A stretch of 64,000 nucleotides of DNA from Notospermus geniculatus. Lineage: Eukaryota > Nemertea > Pilidiophora > Heteronemertea > Lineidae. A program made the translations under genes and the position numbers. The first letter of the stretch is position 1; the number at the start of each line of letters is the position of its first letter. This document shows positions 35,501-47,500 of the stretch, piece by piece. The DNA is taken from positions 183,838 through 247,837 of the forward strand of contig NMRB01000815.1 in the NCBI GenBank assembly GCA_002633025.1, read 5' to 3'. Below the pieces are notes generated by a model. That model saw only the letters and a list, made by a program, of their open reading frames with translations, made no database searches and was not told the DNA's origin.

Positions 35501-38500
35501 GATTGGATATCCTTTATGCACGTATATTTTAATAGCTACTTATAGTACTGATTTATACTTAGATGATTCTCAGTTGTTGTGTCATGCTATTTTTATCAAC
35601 AGCGTAACTATGCGTCAATGCAATTCCTTTACTTCAAAGGACGAGATGTCCAACACACAACACGACACAAGGGTCCAAAGATGTATCACTGCAACGACTG
35701 CTTTAGTTTCGATAGCTAAATGTTCATGGCAACAATCCTGCGAATTCATATCTCAAACCACGAAGTGGTCGAGGCGCGTCTCTGAATGTTTTCTATTTCG
35801 GAGTGCTACACTGGAGACAACTGTAGTGCACAATGGTGGGAATTACTACCACGGACGAAATCGGCAATGGCCCGACAAGGGTGACGACGTCATTGGCTCA
35901 GCTGGATAAGGTGTTGGCATTTTTTCAGGGCTATATGACGATCATCATTGCATCTACTGGGCTTCTTGGAAATGGCCTTTCTTTAGCTGTGTTCATACGA
36001 ACTAGGAAGAGACAGGACGCCAGCATTCAGTATTTGAGTTGTTTAGCTGTTTGGGATACTGCCTATATCATTGCTACGCTAGTCCTAACATGGCCTCGGC
36101 AAGGCCTACAGTTCATCATCGGCTACACGCCAGTAGACATATTGACATTGTCAACATTCAGTTGCAAAATATCTTTCTACGTCCTCTTGATATCCGGCAC
36201 GATGTCCGGGTGGCTGATCGCAGCGTATTCGGTAGAAAGGGCCGTTGTTGTTTTGTTTCCGCTTAAGAGATCCAATATCACGACTAGGAAACGTTCATTC
36301 ACCATCGGAATCATATTTCTGGTGGCATTGGTGACAAATCTTTATCGTCCCATCTTAGTAGATGTCTACTCCGCTGATCATGGTGTTGTCCTCTGTTTAT
36401 ATGTGGGCAATGTCATAGTGAGGATAGCCATGCAGCAAGTGGATTGGGCAATGTATTTCTACATCCCTTGTGTCACCATACTGGTTGCTAATTGCTTCAT
36501 TTTAGTTGGAATTTTCCGTGGTTCTCGTAAGCGAGCTGAGATGTCAAAAGACGACAAGCAAGATATGAAGGTTTTGTTCAGTCTTCTTTTCATTTCTTTT
36601 GCATACGTCACTCTAATGACGCCAAGCGTTGTCACCTGGCTGTCGTACCTTATATTCTCATATACAGACTCCGACCAAGCACTTCTTGACCTCATTTTTC
36701 ACATTGCAGGGTTTTGTGACGCCATTACTCTGTGTAATTTCGCATCTAACTTCATTATCTATGGCTGCACATTACCATTTTACAAGGAAGAACTTCAGAC
36801 TATGTTTGGTTGCCAGAAGGGAGTTTTTAGACAAACCCTTTAAAAATGAATGGTCAGCACAATTGTTATTTGTTTTGAGGTAAAGTGGTCTTGGTCCGAG
36901 TGCCAGAAATCAGCACTAAATAGTCGCATTCATTTTGTTTCCAACCTGCATGCAACAATTTAAGGTATGGGCCAAGCCTCATAAGTATACCAAAAAGTCC
37001 AAAGGCCATATTCTAGAAGCTTCCTTAACTCTAAGGTTTACCTTTAGCTATTGTTTGCACGGCAGAATACAAAAGCTTTAGGTGGACGTTAGAGTTAAGG
37101 AGGCTTCTAGAATACGGGCCCGTGTTATCGTCGGTATCAAAAAGGACTGGATCTTCCATCTACTAGTAGGCTACAGAATATGTTCGATAACAGATTGAAT
37201 ATCCTTTGTATATTTTAATGATAGCTACTTATAGCACTAATAAACTATAAACCTTAGAGGATTCTCAGTTGTTGTGTCATGCTATTTTCATCAACAGCAT
37301 AACAATGCGTCAATGCAATTCTTTCACTTCAAAGGACGAGATGTCCAACACACACCACGAGACAAAGGCTCCAAAGATGTATCACTGTATCGACTAGTTC
37401 AGTTTCGATAGCTACAAATGTTCACGGCACCCATCCTCCGAATTCGTATCTCAAACCACGAAGTGAGGCGCGTCTCAGAAGGTTTTCCATTTCGGAGTGC
37501 TACACTGGAGACTGGTGTAATGCACAATGGTGGGAATTGCTACCACGGACGAAATCGGCAATGACCCGACAAGGGTGATGACGTCATTGGCTCGGCTGGA
37601 TAAGGTGTTGGCATTTTTTCAAGGCTATATGACGATCATCATTGCATGTACTGGGCTTCTTGGAAATGGCCTTTCTTTAGCTGTGTTTATACGAACTAGG
37701 AAGAGACAGGATGCTAGCATTCAGTATTTGAGTTGCTTAGCTGTTTCGGATACTGCCTATATCATTGCTACGCTAGTCCTAGTATGGCCTCGGCAAGGCC
37801 TACAGTTCATCACCGGCTACACGCCAGTAGATATATTGACATTGTCAACATTCGCTTGCAAAATATCTAACTACTTCCTCATGATATCTGGTACGATGTC
37901 AGCATGGTTGATCGCAGCGTATTCGGTAGAAAGGGCCGTTGTTGTTTGGTTTCCACTAAAGAGAGCCAATTTCACGACTAGGAAACGTTCATTCACCATC
38001 GGAATCATTTTTCTGGTGTCAGCGGTGATAATTCTTTATCGTCCCATCTTAGTAGATGTGTACTTCGCTTATGGTATTGTCCTCTGTTTTTTTGAGGGTG
38101 ATGTCATAATGCGGATAGCCATGCAGCAAGTGGACTGGGGACTGTATTTTTACATCCCTTGTATCGCCATACTGGTTGCTAATTGCTTCATTTTGGTCGG
38201 AATTTCCCGTGGTTCTCGTAAGCGAGCTGAGATGTCAAAAGACGACAAGCAAGACATGAAGGTTTTGTTCAATCTTCTCCTCATTTCTTCTGCATATGTA
38301 ATTCTGATGGCGCCAAGCGCTGCCATTTGGCTGTCGTACGTTGTGTACTCCTATTCAAATTCCGACCAAGCATTCCTTAACCTCATTATTCACATTGCAG
38401 GATTTTTTGATGTCATTGGTTTATGTAATTTCGCTTTTAACTTCATTATCTATGGCTGCACATTACCATTTTACAAGGAAGAACTTAACAGCATGTTTGG

Positions 38501-41500
38501 TTGCCAGAAAAAGGGAGTTTTTCGACGAAAGGGGGTCGTCAGGTAAAGATCGGGATTGAAAAAACCTACGAGATCCATCTTGCCTTCATCCTTCATACAT
38601 GTACTTTACACAGCAGAAGTTATAATAAAATATGTAAATATTAGACCTCAGCAAAGGTCCTTATTGACAGGTTTGAAAAATCTAGGCTATATTCATTATG
38701 CTATTTTTAGCATTGATTTATAAATGTTACAATACTCTCGATTATTGCGTCTCATCAACAACATCAGCGCCGAAGTTCCTTATTGTTCGACATTGTAAGT
38801 GAGCAACGGTGACGATATGTAACTGTAAGGGTTCGTGCAATATCAAAAGCTTATGTTCATGGCAACCATCCGGCCAATTCGTATCGTAGCCACAAAGGAG
38901 GTTCGTCTGAAAAGGGTACACATCACGTATGAGACACTGGAACCTCATGTACCCTGACTTCACAATGGTGAGGACCCTTACCACGGACGAAACCGACAAT
39001 GGCCTGAGAAGGGTGATGACGTCATCAACATTGGCGCATCTGGATAAGGTCTTGGCATTCTTTCAGGGCTATATGACGATCATCATTGCATCTACGGGGC
39101 TACTCGGAAATGGCCTTTCTATAGTTGTGTTTGTACGATCAAGGAGGCGACAAGACGCTAGTATTCACTATTTGAGTTGTTTGGCTGCTTCCGATACTGT
39201 TTATATCGTTGCTACGCTAGTCACACTATGGCCCCGACAAGGCCTACAGTTCATCACCTCCGACTACATGCCAGTTGACATCATGACTATTTCAACATTC
39301 TCTTGCAAAATATCTAACTACATTCTCATGATATCGAGCTTCATGTCAGCATGGCTGATCGCAGCTTATTCCCTGGAAAGAGCCATTGTTGTTTGGTTTC
39401 CGCTAAAGAGAGCCAATATCACGACAAAGAAACGTTTTTTGGCCATCGGAATCGTATTTCTGATGTCCGCTGTCACAACTGTCCATCGTCCTATCTTGGT
39501 AGATGTATACTTCGGTTATGGAATGGTCCTTTGCTACTACATAGGTAATGTCACAATGCAGTTAGCTCTACTAGAAGTTGACTACGGGCTTTATTACTAC
39601 ATCCCTTGTGTCGTCATGCTAGTTGCAAATTGCTTCATTCTGATTGGAATCTTCCGTGGTTCTCAAAAGCGAGCTGAGATGTCAAAAGACGACAGGCAAG
39701 ACATGAAGATCCTGTTGAATCTACTGCTTATTTCTTTTACATATATAATTCTCATGACCCCCAACGCCGCCGTCTGGCTGTTGTACGTTATATACTCAAA
39801 TATGAACCCTGACCCCTCATTTATTGGCCTTCTCATCAAAATCGCCGGTTTTTGCGATGTCATCGCCTTGTGTAACTATGCATTTAATTTCATTATCTAC
39901 GGTTGTACATTGCCATTTTATAAGGCAGAGGTAAAGAGTATGTTTTGTTGCTCAAAAAAGTGACCATTTTAGAGATACCATTTGTCAGAACCGACAGGTT
40001 GCAAAATGTAGGAAATATCCTTGCTGCTGAATCGAAACACGTTTTAATTTTGGTCAAGACAAATCAATTGCCTTAGCTTAGATCTACCACCAGCCAAATG
40101 CTCACTCAGCGGGTTTTTATGTCGGCGACAGAAAAACCTTAGTTTCCGACTTAACCATACTGCTGAGTGGGGAAACGTGCAATATGGTGTTTGCCAGAAA
40201 CCCTAGGACGCTTCTGAACCAAGAAACAATACCAAACTTACCTCCCTCAGGTCAACTTCAAAAACGTTATTTTCTCCTTCCACTAACGGTGTGTTGGCGT
40301 AATACTCGAGATAGATCCTATGGTTGCCTACAAGCTGGATGAGAGGGATATTATCCCCTGCTACTGGCGATGAAGTGCTGGCAATTCCCCGACGCTTGGT
40401 CTCATAGTAGACGGTGAAACGTAGTTTTCCATTGTATGATAAAATCTGAAAAGAAGCGTAGCATGGATAACAGATGACGTCCAATGAAATTGCTAGCCAA
40501 GTTAAAGTAGGGGCCTAGTACAGACGCGAAACCCCGATTTTGGGCAATATATGTGCTCCTTTTTGAATAACATAATTTTTTCCAGTTTTCATATTGTACA
40601 GTATTTGGATGGTGTGGAATCGGAATCCGTCGAGTGCAAGGACAGTTACCTTATCACCTCGGAAGTCACCAACAAGACTCCAATACAGAGGTTTGTTTGA
40701 GTTAATGTGAACCAAGTCTGCTCCTGGTGGAATGACTAACAGAGCTCTCCTGGGGTCGATGGCAAATGCAGCTTCACTTCTCGACACAAAGGTGACATTC
40801 CTCTCCTGTGCAAACAGCTGTAACGAAGAGATGGAGATTTTGACTCCACAAACATCATCATCATTTTAATACTCTTTGGCATTTCTGCAGCAGAGAGTTG
40901 CATAAGAACTTGTAGGGCGAAAGGTTCGAGTCAGAATAGTGCCTGACAGAACGCAGATTGTGGAGCATCGTTCCCAATGGCATACACAAGGGACGGCTAA
41001 TACAGGGACCTACGCAGTTCTTTGCGATATTCAAATTCATTCAAATGGCAGTACCAGCGTAGCAGCCAACGTACACTAGGGTGTTACTGTTATCCCCCAC
41101 TTACCCTACTCCATACATAAGGGGCCTGTTCGCACTCCTCTGTCCTTCCAAAGCAGAAGCACTCGGTACATCCTTTCGGATTGCCATCGTCAAGACTGAA
41201 TGTTCCTTGCTTACATGTGTTGCATTTTTTCCCAACAACATTATCCTGTATAGATAGAAAGATATTTAGGTTGCTTATATTCTCAGAGAATACCCATTTG
41301 AGGCAATTTTATGATATCACGCCTGCAGCCCAATCAGTAAATCGCGGTGATTGACAGTTAATTGATGGTGGTGATGATTGACAGGTAGAGGTGGAGATGA
41401 CTGACGGGTTCGGGCTTGCCTATTGATTAGTCCTGCTGCCAATAAAAAATTGATGTCTGCCTATAGAATTAAAGTAGTACCAAATATGAGAGGACTTAGG

Positions 41501-44500
41501 CAGTTATTTGCTTTCTATCCCCATATGGCTTGATAGGCCTACCTACCTTGCATCGACATTGTCCGGAACCATCGCATTGGCAGAGTCCATTCCTGCACCC
41601 AGTCGGTAACGTGCCATCAAGGTTGCACATACACGGTTTACAAGTTGGATAGTTAATGTAGCCAAAGCTACATTCATCACACTTTTTACCCGTGAACTCC
41701 AGTTTACAAGGACAGTTGCCGGTCATTCCATCACAGTCACGGCCTATGGAACCAATGGAACAGTTGCACGGCTGAAAGAAATGGATTGTGTCAGGTAAGC
41801 AGCATCCCCGTCCGTGATGCAAAATTTCTGTACAATGTGAAATGAAGAGCCTTCTACCCCTTACTTATCATTCACTTTATTTCGACCTTCAAAATCCTAC
41901 ATTGAAATAGCCGTAACGTACCTTGCATCCATCGTATGGGTCATGGCCAAAGGTGAACGGTGCACAGTCTTCACATCTCCTTCCGACCGTGTTGGGAGGA
42001 CACTTACACTTCCCTGTGATACGATCACACACAGTGCCAGGTACATCGCACACATCACAAGCTGAAAATGAATATCAGTTGAAGCTGTTAATCATCACGC
42101 AATGTTTTAAGCAACAAAATCACAAAAGGTAACTGAAAGTCACGGTTACTTACTCAAACAGCCATTTTCACTGAAACCCCAGTGATCCTTCTTGCATTTG
42201 TTGCATGTTCTTCCCCTAACACCAGGCTTACAAGGACATTGTCCACTAAATGGATCACATACTGATGAAATGGAACCAACGGGGTCGCATCCACAAGCCT
42301 GGGCACCTCCCCCACCATTATCTTTATCACTGCCATCTTTTCCATCTCCATCCTTCCCATCATCTCCGTCTTTTCCACCATCTCCATCTTTACCACCGTC
42401 TCCGTCTTTTCCACCATCTCCATCTTTACCACCGTCTCCGTCTTTTCCACTATCTCCATCTTTACCACCGTCTCCGTCTTTTCCACCATCGCCATCCTTT
42501 CCACCGTCACCATCTTTTCCACCATCTCCATCTTTACCACCGTCACCATCCTTTCCACCATCCCCATCCTTTCCACCATCTCCATCCTTTCCACTGCCTC
42601 CATCCTTTCCACCATCGCCATCCTTCCCACCATCGCCATCCTTGCCACCATCGCCATCCTTTCCACCATCTCCATCCTTTCCACCGTCTCCATCCTTTCC
42701 ACCATCCTTCCCACCATCTCCATCCTTTCCACCTCCATCCTTTCCACCATCTCCATCTTTTCCACCATCTCCATCCTTCTTACCATCTCCATCCTTGCCA
42801 CCATCGCCATCCTTTCCACCATCACCGTCTCCATCGGTATCATTTCTCCAAAAAAAGCCAGGCTGAAGGAACAAATGTCGAATACCGTCTGAGAAGTTAA
42901 GCACATAGAAAAGCAGACAGCGATGACGCTGGCAATTGCATGGACAAAACCCTTTTCTCACTGTCTTTTGAAGAGAAAAACGTAGGGAGCATGGAAACAC
43001 AAATGAAATGCTTACCTTCACTGCATCACACTTGTCCCCGATAACATTGGGCCGGCAGTTACAGGTGCCATTAAGCTGGTTGCAGCTGATGCCGTAGGAG
43101 CCCATGCGATTGCAATTACAGGCTGAAATGAGACAAATGGAGTTCCAAGTAAACCAATGTTACCGGACATGCTGGTTATCAAATACGCCATTCAAATGCA
43201 TATTTTGAAATGGTAAGCTTACCTTTGCACCCATTTTCTGAATATCCGTAATACCCTGGAGCACACCTATCACATTTCACGCCAGTGACTCCAAACTTGC
43301 AGGGGCACAGCCCAGTAACCTGATCACAGATGCTTGAGTTCGAACCCGTCGTGTTGCAGGCACAAGAACGACAACCGTCCTTGATGTCACCCGTACCAAT
43401 CTGAAAAGAGAAAAGCCAAGTTTGCTGACCGTGAGAACTCCTGTATACGGATAGGACAGCATGGCCCGAATATCTTTATGAAATTGACAGCAGCTTATTG
43501 AGTCATTGACTTACCACACACTTTTCACACATCTTTCCAGTGAAGTTGGCTTTACAGTAGCACTGACCGTCGATTTGATTGCAGGTGGAATTCAAAGAAC
43601 CGTATCTGTTGCACCCACAAGCTGGAGAGAGAGGGTATCCAAAAAATCATTTTCATTCACAACATGTAGTTCGAAAAAGGATGGAATTGTCAACAATGTA
43701 GAAGTTTATGAAGTTGTAGAATCATAGAAACAGGACAAGTCATTCCTTACCTCTGCATTCCTGCTTCAAAGGGTTGCCAAAGAATCCATCTTTGCAGCGT
43801 TCACAGTTGTAACCTTCAGAGTTGAATATACACTTCAAGCACTGACCAGTGGTGGTATTGCAGTTACCCACAACGTTCGGATCCACGTTACCACTACAGT
43901 TACAGCTCTGGCAATAATTGCCAGGGATATTCGGGTTGCCAAAGAATCCATCATCACAGCTAAAAAGAAGAGAGTCAATATGAAGTGTGGTGGAAATGAA
44001 GTCACACTTAATAAAGGATGGAGTAAGAATCCATTATTCCTTTTTTTATCCGAATGTTCTAATCAGCAAAAACTGCTGTACGGCCACGTATTCTCTTTGT
44101 CATTTACATGTATGCATTTTACATGAAAACAGGAGCATTTTGATTGTAAAAAATATCATTTTGAATTATGATTTTGATGGATTAAAAGGTCGTCTTCTTA
44201 CTTTTCGCAGTGGGGACCAGTGTAACCTCTCTGACAGTTCAAGCAGATGAAGTCATCGGGGCCTGCAGCGATACACTGCCGGGCAAAATAATTGGATGGT
44301 TCTTTGAGAGGACAAGCACATTTCTTGCAATCATCTTCACTGCCTTTAGTGGCATCGCCGTAGTAACTAACTTTACAGGCTTCACATCTCAGGCCTTCTG
44401 TATTGTTCTTGCAGTCCTGTAAGCAAATTCAATAATGACTTTTTCTTACTTCTTCAAGTATGAAAAAAACAAAAAATTTCCATAACGACATCCAATGCTC

Positions 44501-47500
44501 AGCAGTTATTACGTCATCGTAAGACATACCTGGCATATCCCGGTAAAAGGGTCGCAGACGTCAGTGTGGCCATGGCAGTCGCACCGACGACATTCCCCGT
44601 TGTAAAGCTGGTTGTTGACACGTCGGTAACCAGTTACACAAGTCTGAAAAATATCAAACGTTATTTAACAAAAAAAACTAAGTAGTCTCTCGTATATCCC
44701 GCGGTGGCGATCACCAGCCAAGTCAGAAAGTCCTCGGAAGTTGTACGATTCCACCTGACAATAGAATCGCTGGGACATGCCAAGTTTCATGCTCTTATGC
44801 TACGGTCACACTATGTTCCCGGTCACCACGGCAGCCCCGTTTGCCCGAAACGTAGTGCTCCGTGGGATTTTGGCTATTTTTTTCTCTGTATTCAAGTTTT
44901 GTTACGTCTTGCTAAGTTTCCTCACGGTCTATCACGGTACCCGTGACGGGCCGTGGGGGGAAGCGGCTGCTGAGCCCCGGAGGCTCAAAGCCGCACTACG
45001 GTTCGGCCCGCGGTCTACCACGGATGCCAGTACGTTCCCTCCCGGCCCGTTACGTTCGGATGGGGTCCCTCACGTTCCTCACGTTCTGATCAAGGTCTGA
45101 CACGTTTTTCACGTTCTGCCAAGGCTTTCTACGGATGAAACGTGGACGCCGGGCAGCTTTGGAGCAAGTTTGTGCCCACGGTATAAAAAGAAGGCCTGCA
45201 ATGTGTCGTCGATTGCTCAGATTCGAATGAAGCTCCCCTGCCGGGCCCGGCTTTTCTATACTCCCTCCCAGCCCGCGCGCGCCGTGTCACACCGTAGTAG
45301 AACGCAATGCGCCGTATCGCGCCGGGCCCTTAACCGTCACGCGCCGGGACGCGTCGTGAANNNNNNNNNNNNNNNNNNNNNNNNNNNNNNNNNNNNNNNN
45401 NNNNNNNNNNNNNNNNNNNNNNNNNNNNNNNNNNNNNNNNNNNNNNNNNNNNNNNNNNNNNNNNNNNNNNNNNNNNNNNNNNNNNNNNNNNNNNNNNAGG
45501 CCGGAATAGCCTGGTGGACAGTGGCACTGCTCTACCGACATCAGCGTTTGTCCCTTTGGATTGATGACACTCTCACCAACTGAATCCATACGAACGTTGG
45601 ACAATCTACAATGAAATGAAGACTTTGTGAAATCCAGAGTGATCGTCTATCGTTTGAGGTGAAAACTCCGCCTGAAGAACGGCCGAGTGCTTGTACTCTC
45701 AGGATAGTTTTCGTTTTCGTCAACAGAACAACAATGTTTCTGGGTTTTATCACTTTATTTGGGTTTGGGGATGTCATAGGCAGAAACAAGGATCTTTCCA
45801 ACTATATGTATGTGTACGTACATTTCTGTGTACACGTACTACAGGTAAGTGGTCCCTTCAGTCGGCCATTTAGACAAATGGTGCAACTTGATGCTTACTT
45901 GGAGAACCGTTGACTTGTATGGAAACTAGCTCGGATGAGAATCTTTTCAAGTTTGTGCAGAACAGACATGAAGTCCCTCTTCGATGCTTCTGAGCCCCAG
46001 TATCCTCCAGTCAGGTTGATGTGCTGCCAATCATTTTCTAGAAGCCTCGCAGAAAGCATGTGGATTTTGCCTGACCGGCGGTACGAACCTCCGTGACCAA
46101 TCGTCATTCCGTTATTACCCTATAAAAACAGCAAATCAAAATGTCACAAGTTCATACGGAGTAAAATGTCCCTACGGTTACCCATGGTTGACGTGGAATG
46201 GTGTCCTTCATTGAATTTGTTCATTTTTTCCTGACAATTATTACTCATACCTGCAGGAGGATGTCTGTATCAGCCAAGTAGCTGCCTGGAGGGCCAGAAT
46301 TCTCAATCTCGTAGTAGATTGAGTAGTTCAAGGTTCCACCGTAAGATACCAGCTGAAAGGGAAAAGACCCCAAATGAATTGAGCGAATGTTAATGACGAT
46401 ATCTTTAACTATTGTTTGCAGGGCAGAATACTACATGTAAGTATTAAAAAGGTTAAAGTGGACCTTAGAGTTAAAGCGGCTTCTAGAATACGGGCCATCA
46501 TCTTATGAGAACCATACCTTATTTCCAAGGAATTCTGGTGGCGCAGTCCAGTAGGCTGGTGTACCTACGAGTCCTTTATTCAATGCATCAAATGTTAACT
46601 CTGTTGGCGTGAAGTCGGGATCGGATACATTCTTGGAAATCGTGTCAGACATGTACCAACCCTCCAGCATGGCGATCTGAAAATACATGTATGAGAAAAA
46701 CAAAAATATGAAGCATCGGTCCTTTCTACATAGGATCCCAAATTCGTACTGTCCATGCTATAGTGACTGTCACTAGCCCCTCCTTTGCTACTTCGACTTG
46801 AGACAATCAAGTACCGTGGGAAATTCGACAAGGAAGGCAAGTAAAGTGAAATCATAAGTAAAAACAATATTCATAGACGGTTCGTTTTGGCTTACCTGGT
46901 AACGTCCCCACTTAACGCTTCGGCAGACGTCCGTCACACCAAAACAGAAACACGGGCTGCATCCAGTAGGATTATTACCATCTAAGTTATAATAGCCAGG
47001 CCTGCAACGGTCGCACTGTTCTCCTCCAACATTTCTCTGTAAGAAGAAAAAAGGCATTTTGTACATCATGTCATCTGTACACGTCACTTGGACGTTCTCC
47101 TTTGATGTGACTCCGTTGACAGACTCGGAGTGAATACAGTGGCGCCACCGAATACGCTGGTAGTCTATCAAGTTCTGTAGGTACTGCCCTCTGGTCGTTT
47201 GCCTAGACCACCACCGAGGCGTGATGGTCTTTTTCAAAACTAGATCTCCAGTTTTTGTGAAGTAGAGCTTCCTCTCAGTCCTACTAGCTTTGAAATACAT
47301 GACTGACTCCTCAATGACAAATGGATGGCACGGTTATTGTTTTGTACCTTGCATATGCAATCTCCTCGACAGGTGTCCTCGTTGATACTGCCTATCTTGC
47401 TACAGGGACAAGGCTCACAGTTAGGGTAGCCTCTAAAGCCAGCAACACAGCGATCACAACTCGGGCCAGTATATCCTGGTTTGCAAATACAGTCTCCGGG

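Larger units (their letters stand above)
29511..40241. other. laminin alpha intron hosting the GPCR array
   Basis: Bounded by a GT donor after exon 40242-40445 and an AG acceptor before exon 29265-29510, both on the minus strand. It contains six plus-strand receptor genes, several palindromic elements and no laminin exon. Start-to-start distances between receptor genes are 1.58, 1.74, 2.27, 1.69 and 1.44 kb. The longest gap, between genes 3 and 4, is enlarged by a TTAA-flanked element and a duplicated segment. Confidence 0.85.

Noticed and set aside
38929-38964. Longer N-terminus for GPCR gene 6
   Set aside because: The added 12 residues are not conserved; the ATG at 38965 aligns with all paralogues.
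42311-42840. Collagen-like protein
   Set aside because: Glycine is not at every third position and proline is absent; the unit is a hexapeptide KDGDGG.
42192-42906. Long plus-strand ORFs (Pro/Ser/Phe-rich and His/Leu/Phe-rich) and a Met/Glu-rich frame over the hexapeptide repeat
   Set aside because: They are other reading frames of the laminin 18-bp repeat; only the Gly/Asp/Lys frame joins conserved LE sequence and splice sites on both sides.
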